Assembly (NCBI GenBank): GCA_963082975.1
Contig: OY720346.1
Span: 42,571,296 to 42,635,295 of the forward strand
Direction of reading: 5' to 3'
Length of the DNA: 64,000 bases
Source of the DNA: Labia minor
Lineage: Eukaryota > Arthropoda > Insecta > Dermaptera > Spongiphoridae
Shown in pieces: positions 23,247 to 35,409 of the stretch. A program made the translations under genes and the position numbers. Within the stretch, counting starts at the first letter, position 1; each line of letters begins with the position of its first letter. A model generated the notes under the pieces. It saw only the letters and a program-made list of their open reading frames with translations. It was not told the DNA's origin and did no database searches.

Positions 23247-23866
23247 ACTATCTCGCCAGAGATAGTATAGTGATCACGAAAATTTTCGATGTCGAGATTT
23301 TGATATTTTTATACGTTTTAAAGATCCCTGAGTAATTTTCACTAAGGTTGAGAGAATGTCTGTCTGTGTGTGTGTGTGTTTATGTAGACAAGATTACACA
23401 AAAACGGTTTGAGCTAGAATAATGAAATTTGGTACACGGGCATTATTCCAAATTCGTACTTTTCTTTAAACTATTGAGAAATGTAGCTCATACAGAATAG
23501 GACCATTATACCTACCACGTTTCCATTTTTTCTTCTCTAAACTGACCGTAAAAATAAAGATATATATTTGATAGTTTTTCCACATGATTAAAAATTGTAT
23601 AAAACTGCTATATATAGAATTTCAGCTTGATTGAATCGGTGAAAGTATCGCAATTAAGTTTTTAAATTTTTTAACACGTTGATTAGTAATCACGCACCAG
23701 CACGTGACGTGGTGCTATCAACAAAGAGCAAAACACTCGCTGGTTTATTAAATATTATTTATTAATTTTAATTTATAATTTAATTAAATAAATTTAATTT
23801 AAATTTAATATATATGTTAATTAATCTAATCAAAATTTGCGAGATAGTCAAGTGGAGACACTCCAG
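23247..23866 (+). mobile_element. HINE (non-autonomous Helentron), copy 3
   Basis: It begins ACTATCTCGCCAGAGATAGT and ends GCGAGATAGTCAAGTGGAGACACTCCAG. It carries the shared interior with a short (TG)n tract near 23363-23379. One arm base of the 3' hairpin is changed (AAGTG against CACTC). It is uninterrupted, so it gives the empty-site sequence for the hAT insertion in copy 1 (CTCTAAACTGAC). It has no coding capacity. Confidence 0.8.
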
Positions 23867-25559
23867 ATTTTTTAATTAAATATATATCTAGAGGTAGAAA
23901 ATCATCTATGGATGTTTACTTATTTCTTTATTATATAAATAAATTATTTCTTTTGGATATTTTATCTTAAATTATTTACTGTATAATTTATATTATGATT
24001 TAATATACTTTTAGAGATCTTTACTTCGCTTCACAAATATCATATTTTCTATTTATGATTAACATTTGTGTCGTTACTTATGAGACAACCAGTATTATTC
24101 ATTATATTAGCAATACACATCATTATTTATTATTATCCAAATTTACTTATATATATATAAATTTAAAAAGCAGAAATATTAAAAAAAAGAGAGATACTGA
24201 GATAATAATAGCATCAATAACACAGCTATAATAATAATAATAATAATACATAATATTATTCAGAAAAATATTTTTTTCTTTATTTTTTTTAATATAATAT
24301 TATATCTTTGTATGAATGATGAATAATTCAATTTCATATGAATTTTATTACTCAGGTGAAGGAAAGAGATCTTTTTTCCATTTTTTTTTTATTTTTATGT
24401 TTAACATGTTTTACATGACAAGTAATCTCTCTATTTTTATTGTTTTTTTTTATTATGAGGTTTGTACGTGGTACTTATGAATATAATTAGAAAATTAATT
24501 AAATTTCTAAATTCTTACAACGTATATATATCCAAAAACTATATATTTGTTTAATCATAATTTAAAATTACTTTTTCAATATTATATTAATTCAATTTAA
24601 ATTTTTTCTTTTTATTCAATTCATTTTTTTTTAACTTTTAAAAGTTTTCTAATTGAACTAGAGTAGGATTAATTCTTGTTGAGTGAAGAGTGGATGCTTA
24701 CACATATACACATTCACATAGTACACTGCAAGGGTTAGATTACCATCTAGATGGAGGGGCTGTAATGTAAATCAAGACTCCCACTATTATATTTGCGTTA
24801 GAATCAAACTCACCACGAGAAGGGAAGGAGGATAGGACATGAATAATGCCTGATATGTCCTCCACGACGTTAATCAGCAAAATGAATTGATAAAGGAAAC
24901 CTTCTACTCACTCCCGACTACCAAAGTTTAATTAGTTTATATATCAATGAAATTATTAAATATATTATATATATATAGTATATATACATACATGTAATTT
25001 ATATAATAGTAACTATACTATGTTTATTATATATATTTAGTATAGGTATATAGGTATATATATATATATATATATATATTTCTTTTAATTATTTGCCTTT
25101 TTGTTTTCTTTTATCTTTTTATTTTTTTTTTCTATTTCTTTTTCTTTAGTTCAGCTTTTTTTCTTTAGCCTTTCTGGTCAACAGATTAATTCTAGATTGA
25201 AAGCAATTTGTCTAAAAATGTTTGAAGATTTAAAGATCTTAATCTTGCTGAGACATTTTCAAATCTATTTGACTGTGTATGTGTTTCTTAGTGTGTGTAA
25301 CGAACTTGGGTTAGTAAGGATTTACGTGAAGGATACAAGGGTGAGTTTATTCGTATATACTATATAGTACATATATGGTATATATCTATATCTGTATATA
25401 TATATATTATATATATATATATAAAATAAAAAACTTTTATTTATTTCGTAAATAAAAAAGAAGAAGAAAGAGTAAATCGTAGTTGAATAAATTAAATAAA
25501 TAGATAAATTTATTTATTATTATTAATCAAAATCATCAATTTAATTATATATATATTTA
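23867..25559. other. AT-rich sequence
   Basis: It contains (ATA)n near 24230-24248 and (TA)n near 25057-25080 and 25395-25422. A mixed-composition patch at 24700-24910 (with palindrome CCATCTAGATGG) may be an old repeat related to 10430-10660. No gene is recognised. Confidence 0.5.
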
Positions 25560-25790
25560 TTCATTAGGTTTCCGCGAAAGTTTTTATTATTATGAGAAAT
25601 CTTTTCCGAATTATTTTGTGAGATTTGGGTATCAACGTTTCGCAGCCCATTTTAGAGCCATTTTCAAGAGATTTTATTTAGGAAGGAAGTTTTTGGGATT
25701 CTTAGTCATTGTGTGTATGACAAAGAGTCGATGTTAGGATTTTGGACTTACTCCGCAAAATTCTTGGTACTATTACTGACTCTGACACAC
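25560..25790 (-). repeat. Penelope-like terminal repeat, second copy
   Basis: Reverse-complemented it is collinear with 5630-5773. Shared blocks are ATCGACTCTT(T/G)GTCA(T)ACAC, GAATCCC, CTCTTGAAAATGGC(T/G)C, GGGCTGCGAAACGTTG and AATCTCACAAAA. The inverted left arm seen in the 5.6-kb copy is not evident here. It is non-coding. Confidence 0.5.
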
Positions 25791-25877
25791 GTATATTCCT
25801 AACGACAGCTCGAGGCTCGCAATTAAACGTGAAAATAAATTGAAAATAATTTCTTACAATATATAATTATTTATATA

Positions 25878-25915
<38 letters not shown>

Positions 25916-26317
25916 TATATTATTCGAATATAATTGACTTTCCAAAATCACATTAATCATTGAAATGATTTGATTTATATATTTATTGACAACTTTGTGT
26001 AATTAATTACTTTAATTAATTAATTACATTACAAGGAAGATTTTATAGATCAATTCTTCGCCTCATTTGAATTTTATAAAAATCTTATAGACACAATTTT
26101 CAAATTTAAAAACACATATATATATATATATTTATATATGTAGATATTTATGGAGGTTATATTTCTATACTTATGTTATTTTTGCTAGTATAATAAGATT
26201 AGAGAGACTTTACTTTACTATCTGCATATAATTCTTAATAATTTAATTATAATACCTAAGGCGATAGTTAAATAAGTTCATTATAGGATAGTTAACAAAA
26301 CATCGAAATTCTGTTAT
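25791..26317. other. AT-rich sequence, (TA)n arrays
   Basis: (TA)n at about 25872-25920 and 26108-26132. A CTAGTATAATAAGAT block near 26187-26202 matches the terminal block of repeat family X in the opposite orientation and may be a fragment. Confidence 0.5.
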
Positions 26318-26972
26318 CCTTCCTTTTTACCGACCGACGATAGTAAGGGAGGTATTGTTTTCACACCAAATTTCACATGTGGAGATTTTTACATATCTCC
26401 ACGAATCATGCATTTTCTTGACAGAAAAAAGTATTTTTAGCATGATGTCTGTCCGTCCGTCCGTCCGTCCGGCCGTTTAGATGTGTGCAGCCTGAACGGC
26501 TCAACCGATTTTGATGAAATTTGGTATATTTACTTAATGCATCAGTGCGATGAATTGATCAACTTTTGGTGCAAATCCGGAAACCGGAAGTGGTAGTATT
26601 AGCGATCGACGATAGGAAGGGAAGGGTTATTTTCACACCAAATTTCACATGAGGAGATTTTTTTACATATCACCACGAATGTATTGGTTTTATCCTCGGG
26701 TTTTATCATCTTCATTATGTTTTTCTTAATTTAAAATTATATGACGTCACCCAGCCCTTCATGACGTCACAGCCTCGGGTAACGCCGGGCAACGCCGGCT
26801 ACTTCAGCTATATATTATAAATAAAATAAAATTAAAAATATTTATGTTCTATCCATATCTGTTTTTTATTACATTAATAGATATATTAAAATTATTTGAA
26901 ATTGTTTCTGTAGCTGGAAATTAATTTATTTCAAACCGTCGGTCGGTTCGGACCTGGCCACAGGTCAACTTA
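26318..26972 (+). repeat. Interspersed repeat family X, copy 3
   Basis: It runs from TTTTTACCGACCGACGATAG to TCGGACCTGGCCACAGGTCAA and matches 53767-54398 inverted, almost throughout. It holds a TCCG tetranucleotide array (26449-26473), AACCGATTTTGATGAAATTTGG, and two copies about 290 bp apart of a block TTTTCACACCAAATTTCACATG(T/A)GGAGATTTTTACATAT (given in part). Two TGACGTCA-type sites and the G+C patch AACGCCGGGCAACGCCGG follow. No frame is conserved. The class (SINE, LINE 3' end or Penelope) is open. Confidence 0.65.
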
Positions 26973-27779
26973 ATAATTTTATTTTTATTCTCCTTCATTT
27001 ATGCACTTTTGAGTTCCCTTCAAGAGACTCGTTCTATATAAACTAACAAGTTCTTATCTAATAGAATTCACAAATCAAAAATCCAAACATATGCCACATA
27101 ATCAACGAAATATGAAAATAGAATTTTAAGGGAAATCATATTAAGTAATATATACAATGAGAAAAAGAAAAAAAAATTAATGTGATATACAAGAAAATAA
27201 TTAATCTTATATAATATAAATTTATAATAAAAAATTATTTGATTATCACATAATAATCATATATTTATTGTCTTTTTATTAATAATTAAATTTAAATCTT
27301 ATATGAATAAATTATATTAATTGAATATAATAATCTAATAATACTTAATACAAATATTTTCAAATGTAAATTGTAATTAAATCTTTTAATTTTGAATCAA
27401 TCAATACATATAATAGGATATTTACTTACAATCTATGTGAACTATAGCATTCAATCAACAATATTAATCTAAATATTTAATATTAAATAATAATCATTTG
27501 ATGCAGCATTATTTGTATACTAAAATATATATATATTATATATTTTATTCACATTTTTTCGATTCGATTTATTTGACGAATGAATGACATACTTATGTAT
27601 ATATATATATATATATAAATTGGAACTAGTAAATATATTATAAAAGCAATAGGAAAAATTGACATTTTTTGTTTTATTTGAATTGTCTTTTCTGATGTTT
27701 CTATGTCAATGCGTAATGTCGTTAGAGTGTGTGTATATGTGTGCCAAAAGATGGTAGGGGTATTGCTACCCTAGCACGG
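26973..27779. other. AT-rich sequence
   Basis: It is uniformly AT-rich, with a (TA)n tract near 27597-27617. Nothing else is recognised. Confidence 0.6.
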
Positions 27780-27930
27780 GTAAGGTTATTCAGAACATGA
27801 AACGAGATTTGTCTGTATGTCTGTGTATGTGACGGTAGGATTTCAACATTTCCACTTTACTCACGTTTCACGACTCCATCTTTAGGCTTATTTTCAAGAC
27901 GACCAAATGTAATGTGTAACCGGGGACAAA
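27780..27930 (-). repeat. Penelope-like motif repeat, third copy
   Basis: The minus strand contains CGTCTTGAAAATAAGCC...GGAGTCGTGAAACGTGAG, a diverged version of the CTTGAAAATGGCnC...GnGCCGAAACGTYG motif of the 5.6 and 25.6 kb repeats. The surroundings are too diverged to set limits with confidence. Confidence 0.35.
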
Positions 27931-28119
27931 AAGAACAAAAAAAATAAGGAAAATTTGTACTCAAGTCTTATCTACATTTATACATAATCGACCAATTTTT
28001 CTACTAAGAGGATCCGTTCCAATTGAAACAGAATAAAAAATAACACTGAAAAGAAAGAATAAAATGATAAGTCCGATTAAACTAATTTTTATTTGTTAAT
28101 ATAATATAATATAATTTTA

Positions 28120-28400
28120 TGAGGGTTGGTATTTTTTCTTTTTTTTTTCTTCTTTAATAATGAAAAAAACAAAGTTATTATCAAAATTGGCTTTATTGTT
28201 TTTCAAAATATCCTTTTTCCATTAAGATCAATACACTTTTGCATGCGTTTGAACCAATTTTCGAAGCACTTTTTCCACTCCGTTTGCGATAACTCCAAAA
28301 TACATTTTGAATGGGAAAACCGCTTCATACAGTTGATTGCTGTTTTGTTTCGGGCTCATGCATATATCCATGATTCGTTATTTGGGTGGATGTTATATCT
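28120..28400 (-). pseudogene. Decayed mariner transposase, internally deleted
   Basis: On the minus strand two mariner blocks lie in different frames. DNESWIY and HEPETKQQST match the DESWVYGYDPETKQQS region of mauritiana-type mariners. EWKKCFENWFKRMQKCI followed by an EKQ remnant matches the C-terminus. The catalytic middle (HHDN... YSPD) is deleted. It is non-functional. Confidence 0.6.
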
Positions 28401-29567
28401 ATAACACAAATACACAACCATATATATGCTCTTTGACGTATTTATCCAATCAACACGAAATTTCTTTTTAACCTTTGTTAAATAATATGGGATTCAAAAT
28501 GAACAAATATTTTTAGAACTCAACGACCACTCTATCATTACAGTTCCCTGGACAATAGAGTAAATTGCCACTCTTATATTCTTAAAATTGCTGTCCTTCA
28601 GAATTGCCGCCCAGAACAAATACCAAGTTTGCCGCCCCTCTGGAGCGGGCCATGTTTGGCCAAATGTTTATGTATGCAATACCTCATTGATATTTTAAAA
28701 ACTCTTATCAAAAGATGCTTGAATTCCAATGAAAGTTACCTTGCTTTCACATTGCTTTCGCATTGCTATGAGATAACCTTATTCATAACAATTGATTTTG
28801 GAAGACCTTCAAGAAATTTGTCTTGAAGTGAACGTTGGGGATAATTGAATTCGTTATACCAGTTTTTTTTTACTTTTAATGTAATATTTTGTAAATAAAA
28901 TCTGCTTTTGATAATATAAATGCTTTTAGTAACTCTAAAAATATCCCCTCCATGGTCACTCTTCTTGTTGTCTTGCACTCTTAGGACTCCAAATGCTTGG
29001 TCAGCTAAATTGATTATCGTCTACAACACCCTTTTAAAAGACAACTCTGTAACAAAAGAATTTACTTTCCACCTCGGTGAGAACAACCTACTAAGAAGAT
29101 AAGAAGATAATCCTCAAGAAGTTACTCTAATTAAGTTGTATTTATGTATATTTGATTATAACTAGAGCACATATATAAGTAAATATATAGGTATTTTATA
29201 TAGAAATACTTTTTGAAAAAATTTTTATAAAAATTAATAAATAGTTATATTTCAATCGTCATTTAAATTTTACATATATATCTATATCTATATATATATA
29301 TAGATATATAGATAGATAGATAGATATAGTACCTGGAACACCGCGCTATCGCTCGACCCTTTAACAAATTTATACAATTTATTATTATAAACTTTAAAAA
29401 ACTTCTAATTTTTTAATTATTTATTACAATTGTTAAATGGGTTTTCTAAAAATGACCCATTAAAAATTTATTTCCAAAAATCATACAAATTGATTAAAAT
29501 AACTTCATTTTCATTTCAAGATGAAAAATATATTTTGAATTTACTTGATAAAAGATTTGATCCTATA
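28401..29567. other. Mixed AT-rich sequence, unassigned
   Basis: A less AT-rich patch at 28580-28660 (GCCGCCC...CTCTGGAGCGGGCC) looks like the G+C end of some DNA transposon, but no partner end was found. The segments 28740-28830 and 28940-29110 have moderate base composition without a convincing frame. (TATC)n/(GATA)n palindromic microsatellite lies at 29280-29330. Confidence 0.4.
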
Positions 29568-29575
29568 TTATATAC

Positions 29576-29771
29576 CAGAGGTTCCTCAAACTTTTTCGGT
29601 ATACGACTCCCATAATACTTGGGATTTTTTCCGCGGCTCCCTTAACGAAATGTTGATTAGCTTGGTCGAAAAAACGGTTGACCTTTTTTTTTTTTTTGAG
29701 ACAAATTAAAAAATTTTGCAAAAAAAAGTAAGAAATGTCCCTGGCCGCGGCTCACAGTTTGAGAATCACTG
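29576..29771. mobile_element. hAT MITE with exact 8-bp target duplication
   Basis: It starts CAGAGGTTCCTCAAAC and ends GTTTGAGAATCACTG, imperfect inverted repeats typical of hAT. It is flanked by TTATATAC at 29568-29575 and 29772-29779. It is 196 bp, with CCGCGGCTC near both ends. It is non-coding. Confidence 0.8.
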
Positions 29772-29984
29772 TTATATACTATATATATATATATATGTTG
29801 TTATAATTAGATGGCTTCAGTTTTATATTTTTCAAAGTAGCAATAGTTTATAGACTGTTTCAACCAAAGATTACTTCTGACAATAATATAAATTCTGAAA
29901 TTATATTGACACCTGTACTTGTCTTTAATTTAATTAAGAAAGTATGATCAAGAAAGAGGTAATATTTTTTTCTTTTTATTAAAT

Positions 29985-30115
29985 AAAGTTGATTTTCCTT
30001 TATAAATATTACCTAAGGTGTGAATTTCAAAAAAATCTTTAGAGCGGTTTAACATCTTAAATATATATATATATATTCAATATTCAATTTGTGCTAGTAT
30101 TATAAGATAAAATAA
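29985..30115 (-). repeat. Repeat family X, end fragment
   Basis: CCTTTATAAATATTACCTAAGGTGTGAATTTC, AAAAAAATCTTTAGAGCGGTTT, a (TA)n run and TTTGTGCTAGTATTATAAGATAA match, in order, the terminal block of family X (copies at 4.7 and 41.6 kb). Only this end is present. Confidence 0.5.
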
Positions 30116-30799
30116 GATTTAATATAATAAATTTAATATCAAAATTTTAATAATATTTTATTTTCTGTATGTATTGTTTTTGTTTTTGTTTTTTTTGTAT
30201 AATTAATTAAAAAATCAGTTTTAATTCTTTCTTAATTTTAAAATAGCATACTCATCTGTATATATGTGTGTTAGTATGAAGTAGATTTCTTTCCATTTAG
30301 TGACCTGGAAATTGATCTTGTCGTCTTTCTCTTTCTGTCCTTTTGCTAATTGTTCTCGTCAGTCTCATTAAAATAAAGAGATAAACCTTTCTGCTCATTC
30401 TCTACCCTCCATCCTCATTCCTTCCATCTTCTATTCCCCCATTACATTTTTCTTTTGCTCTCTTTCTGGTCTTTTTTCTGTATTTTTTTTTTATTCCCAC
30501 TAATTCTAATTAAATTTGAACATTGAAACACACTCTAAAAACGAACAAAATCACCTTCCCCCATTCCATATTCCACCTCCTCCACCTAAGAGTATAAAAC
30601 ACATACAAAGACACACAGACAAATAGAAAAAAAAGAAATAAACTCTATTTCTATCTCGGTTCTTCTTTTTTTACGATTTAATTCAATCTTTTTTCTCTTC
30701 TCTTTCTATAAATACTCTATCATAAATATATACTTACTTCTCAAATTAAAATAAAAAAAATCTATATATATATATATAAAGGTTTTTTCTGCTCAGAAT
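30116..30799. other. AT-rich, pyrimidine-rich block
   Basis: The segment 30330-30560 is C/T-rich, with CATCCTCATTCC-like low complexity. No gene or element was recognised. Confidence 0.55.
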
Positions 30800-30950
30800 T
30801 TAAAATTTTTTTGCATATCTTGACACTTCATAACCTCTAGAATCCAAAAGTAACTTTAGAATTTTTCATGACTTGGGACAATTGTGACGTTTTAGACTCA
30901 AAATTGACTGCAACCGATTTCTATGAAATTATATCGCAATATTCATATAT
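30800..30950 (+). repeat. Interspersed repeat W, copy 1
   Basis: TTTGCATATC(T/A)TGACA..TTCA(T/A)AACCTCTAGAAT.CAAAAGT, AGAATTTTTCATGACT and TTTTAGACTCAAAATTG.CTG recur, in order, at 35790-35930. Both copies continue into (A)TGAAATTATAT(C/T)GCAA. The family is unknown. Confidence 0.55.
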
Positions 30951-31189
30951 ACCTCTATTTGAACATAGAGGGTATATATTACATCAATATCATATATTCA
31001 ATATTATTTTCACACCAAATTTCGACGCGATATTTCTGTTTTTCCATTTTTCTTATTTAAGGCGAAAGTAGCGTAACTCAAACCATCTGTAGCTAGTAAA
31101 CGAATGGACAAATGTCTTGATACATTATACATAAACTAGTGACAGATGAGCCTCTCGAAATGAGTCATGTTCATTTTCTAGTGGCGTCA

Positions 31190-31332
31190 CCTATTGAAAA
31201 ATCCCGGGATTTTATTTAGTACATATTTTCAACCAAATAATACGTATTACGCTATTACTTATCAACCAATTAATAGATAAGAGTCTCCTGTTTAGGTGCG
31301 AAGAGCGCCTAAGATGGTCTGAGCAGCTAGTT
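31190..31332 (+). mobile_element. LINE 3' extension fragment, plus orientation
   Basis: TACATATTTTCAACCAAATA and GGTGCGAAGAGCGCCTAAG...CAGCTAGT are the reverse complement of the terminal extension attached to LINE copies at 38.6, 44.5 and 51.0 kb. It ends in the same AGCAGCTAGT terminus. Only this terminal part is present. Confidence 0.55.
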
Positions 31333-32110
31333 ATATATATATTTATATTCCATTTAGTTAATGTATTAAAAATTTAATTATTCTACTTTTAAACTCAATA
31401 AATAATCAAATATTAATAAATTCAAATTGATTATAATAAAAGCCAATTCAAATACAAACATATATATAACGATATATAAAAATAAGTAAGCTTTATAAAT
31501 ATAAAATATTAAATAGAATAATATATATATAGTTTAGTATTATAAATTTATATTATTATTATTATACCTACCCATATTGTTGTTTTTTTTGTGTTGGTTT
31601 ATAGATATATAAAAATTGTTTGATAAATGTTACCCAATGTTTTTTTTTAGAATATTTGGAAAATGTTTAGCAATATAATACATATGTTCGTATGTTTCGT
31701 TTTGTGTATATAATCCACGGATGGTGTAAATAGAGACAAATGGTTAACTAATAAATTGAGTTTTGGATTTAAATGGCTATTCAACCGAATAACCCTTCAA
31801 TCACCTCCATTCACTCACTCGTTCACTCTGTCAATAGAAATTTATAAATCATAATATAATATATTTAGAAAAACATATACACCCATCCATCTGACCATCT
31901 CTAAAATATACTCTAATATACTTTATATATATAATATTTTATGAAAAAAATAAAACAATTATGTTTTTATATTATTTAATTAGGTTTATGAAAAAAATAT
32001 AGATATATAATATAAAATTCTAGAATATAACATAAATACACCATGTATTCATTTTGATACCTCCATTTTGATTTTTAAGAAAGAATTATTTTTTCCTTTG
32101 CATTAATTCG
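31333..32110. other. AT-rich sequence
   Basis: It is AT-rich with A and T runs. No open frame, element end or array of note was seen. Confidence 0.6.
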
Positions 32111-32567
32111 GGGGCAGATCAATAAGTTCATGACTTCATGAAAATTAAATGACAACACTGCTCCTGTCAGAAGGCAACAATGAGCTGACTCCTGTCGAAA
32201 TTAGTTTTTGTTTGACATCCATTAATAGCAGACTACTCGTGATTTGAGAAGAAAATGAAAAAGTGAATTTCTATGAAAATCCATGAATTGGGATACGAAT
32301 TGCTCACTTATCCGTCTTATTTCCCGGATTTAGCCCCGAGTGACTCTATTTCTTGTTTCCAAAGAAATGGCTCAACGGAAATAGATTTGACTCATCTCAC
32401 AAACAAATCTTATTTTTTGGAGGAGTTAAAAAAATTGGAGTATCGTTAGACGAAGTGTAAAGAGCTCAAAGGAGACTTCGTTGAAAAATAAAATAGTTTT
32501 TTTTTATCAAAAAACCTGTTTCATTTAAAAAAAAAAAGTCACGGACTTATTGACCTGTGACCTCGTA
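32111..32567 (+). pseudogene. Decayed mariner (same family as 472-944)
   Basis: Its ends are AGATCAATAAGTTCATGACTT and, reverse-complemented, AGGTCAATAAGTCCGTGACTT. The plus strand reads SYFPDLAPSD, then, across indels, SYFLEELKKLE, TKCKELKGDFVEK. This is the C-terminal third of a mariner transposase with the last catalytic aspartate, followed by the tail that runs into the inverted repeat. The N-terminal two thirds are missing. Confidence 0.75.
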
Positions 32568-32571
32568 ATAC

Positions 32572-33195
32572 GCTCTTCAAAATAATCACATTTAGATATC
32601 ATGAGATTCTTACAACTCAATTCTTGAATTCAATCTTAGGGATAGTTTTTAGCTGTTTCCCTGATGAGTCTTTTATGCCCCCTGTAAAAGCAAAGATTTC
32701 TTTATTTATTTGGAACAGGAAAATGCCACCCGTAATCATGTCTGGTGAATATGGAAGCTGAGACGGTTAAAAACTTTTTCTTTGAAAGGCAAATCAGACT
32801 CCCTATGATGTTGTTGCAAGAATTTATGGCGTACTATGAGGTTAAAATCAAAGAATACAATGAACATGATTTTCACATTCGATTGGACTTGTCAATTTTT
32901 TTTTTCTTTTTTTTCGATTTCAACGATCAACATTACTTCCAATAGTACGATTGAAAAAGTAATATTTTACATTTCTAAAACATGACTGCACTTTATTCCA
33001 TTCTAATAGTAAAATTGAATGCAAATTGTCTTTTATATTTATAAAAATAAAAAAACGCCGATCGCGCCAATAACAAAACATTTATTCTATTGCCAGCTGA
33101 CAAGATATAAAGATACAATATGGCTAAAATTGAAAAGATACTAATACAGACCAAGAATTTTCAATTCAGGTTACTTTTTGAACACTCCTTATATA
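32572..33195 (-). pseudogene. Second decayed mariner, head to head with the previous one
   Basis: The right end (reverse complement AAGGAGTGTTCAAAAAGTAACC) and left end (ACGCTCTTCAAAATAATCAC) form degraded inverted repeats. The minus strand reads SQLPYSPDMI, then FLFQINKEI, KDSSGKQLKTIPKIEFKN and a CDYFEE remnant. That is the end of a mariner transposase of a different subfamily from its neighbour. It starts within about 5 bases of the preceding mariner and faces the opposite way. It has a large N-terminal deletion and is inactive. Confidence 0.6.
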
Positions 33196-34060
33196 TAAAT
33201 ACATATATAAAAATTGATAATAAATCAATAATATTCAAATATTCTTATAATATGGCACTAACACCAAGAAAAAGGAGAAGAAGATTTGGATCCTTGCAAT
33301 TTTAGTAGACAAATTCTTTGCTCATCATTTCTATAAACCAATTTCTTCTTGGTGTTTGAATTAAATTTGAGATATCTCCAGTGGTTTTTGATTTTATAAA
33401 TAATTTATAAATATAATATTATTTATTATAAAATAAATATTAATTAATAATTATAATATAAATATAATTTATATATATAAATAAATAAAAAATGAATATG
33501 CTTGATTTATATTTATAATAAATAATATATTTATTTTTTAAATAAATGGATTACATATACCATATTTTATTAAAATTATTAGTAATAATAATAATGATCA
33601 TAATAAAAGTTGTAAAGATAACGAGGATTTTTTTTTTGCAAGATAAAAGTTTTTGTATGTTTGTTTCAAACAACAACAACTTTTAAACAACAATTTTGTC
33701 AATATATAATATGATTATTATTGTTGTTGTTGTTGAAGTGTATTTGCAAATGTGTTGTTAATAGACCATTTAATGAGCTGACAGTATAATTTTATTATTA
33801 CTTGCACTCTTAGTTCATTGGTTGGCATCAAATAAAACGTTTGCATTAAAGAAGGGTTAAGTGGGAGGGGGAGTGTAGTAGATGAGTGAAGAGTGGATAG
33901 GAGAAAGAGGAGATGTGGGTGAAAAGCGTTTTTAAAAAGTCAATTGAAAAAGTGAACAAAATTCAAAGTGGAATAAAAATAATAGATAAATAAATAACAT
34001 TATTATAGTACTTATAGAATTATGAAATAAATTTATGAAAATCTTTAATATCACACAATG
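33196..34060. other. AT-rich sequence
   Basis: (TTG)n near 33720-33736 and G/A-rich sequence at 33850-33930. A short frame ending TPRKRRRRFGSLQF (33252-33305) has no support as a gene. Confidence 0.55.
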
Positions 34061-35352
34061 CAGTGGCGCAACCAGATTTTTTTAGGGTTTTAACCCCCCC
34101 CCCCCCAGGAGAGAAAAAAATTCAAATTGCTATATAACATTATGTACATAATGTACTATATTACAAATAGAAAAGAAAAAATATAATCCTTTTTATTTGA
34201 AAAACAAATTCTTAAAGTATTTGGTGTATGAAAAATAAGTTTATTTTAATTTTAATATAAGAAATAAAAAAAATTCTTTTATTTCTCCTAAATCATAAAA
34301 AACAAAAGACTTAATATAAGATTACTAGATGATAGCGAAATTTGACTATTATTTAAATATTTTAATGTAAATTAATTAAAATATTACTCAAAATCTAAAT
34401 TTTTTTCTTATTAATACATTAATTGCTAATTTCATAAAAATTATGAAGCGAAGACTAATTACAGATTTTTTTCAAAATAAGAAACAAAGTAAGATTTAAA
34501 ATTGAAAAGAAACCTCAGATTGTCTTAATAGGAATTACGATGAAGACAATAAAAAAATAGTTGAACTCACAACTGAATTTTTTTTTTATTTGTTTAAAAT
34601 CTATTTTTATCTAAATTTTCTTAAGTTTAATTTTTTCAAAATATCCTGTCACTACGGGCGGACGAAAAGCTTTCGACATCTTAAAGTAGTTTTTAAATAA
34701 TAAAATTAAGTAAAAATGAATAAGTATAATGAAATTTTTAGTAAATTCGATTCCCTATAAATTTAATATTATAGTATGATAATTCTCATAAAAATCGGTA
34801 TTTATTAAGAAAATCAATAAAATGTGCTTTGAAATTACCCTTACTTATGGTTAAATCTTGTCCAAAAACAATCCACTCCCCGCCCATCATTCAAAAAAAA
34901 ACTTCTAAATTTCAAGACAATATCTCATTTCGTTTAGACGTTAATCTCGGCCGACCGGATCAAGATTTTTTTATTGCAGGTTTGAATTCAGAACCGTTTG
35001 AAAAGTGGAGATGTCAAAAAATCTCTGAGCAAAATTTTTCAAAATTTTCCGACCATCGTATAAGCTATTCATGAGGAAAGCTAAAATGATATCTACTTAA
35101 AGCTGAAAAAAATATTTTCTTTCTAAAACTGTGAATACGAGTAAATAAAATAGAAAATTAAATTTTTTGCCAGATTTTGAAAAATCAATGTTTCATTTAC
35201 AAAACTTTTTTAAATATTTAAATTTAAAAAAAAAATCTTAATGAAAATTCGTCTTTGAAAGAGCCCGGGGGGGGGGGGACCCCGTCAAAGGAAGGTGGAG
35301 CGGCTAGTCAACCCCCCCCCCCCCCCAGGATCAAATCCTGGTTGCGCCACTG
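34061..35352. mobile_element. 1.3-kb DNA transposon with CAGTGGCGCAACCAG ends
   Basis: The first 15 bases (34061-34075) are exactly inverted at the last 15 (35338-35352, CTGGTTGCGCCACTG). Next to both ends is a long C run on the plus strand (34098-34107 and about 35313-35328). Another G run lies at about 35268-35279. The interior is AT-rich, with an 81-codon frame (34829-35074) that matches nothing I know. Flanks ACACAATG and TTTAATGC are not a clean duplication, so the superfamily (hAT or other) is unproven. It is probably non-autonomous. Confidence 0.65.
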
Positions 35353-35409
35353 TTTAATGCAATATATAATTTAATTATTTATTAATTATAATTTATAATG
35401 ATAACTTAC

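Noticed and set aside
26449-26473. TCCG tetranucleotide run considered as a CRISPR-like or satellite array
   Set aside because: It is a short simple repeat within repeat family X, with no spacers.
33252-33305. Short frame ending TPRKRRRRFGSLQF, superficially like a neuropeptide with a basic cleavage site
   Set aside because: No signal peptide, no amidation glycine in the proper place, and no splice context.
34829-35074. 81-codon frame inside the 1.3-kb DNA transposon
   Set aside because: No recognisable domain; not enough evidence to call it transposase.
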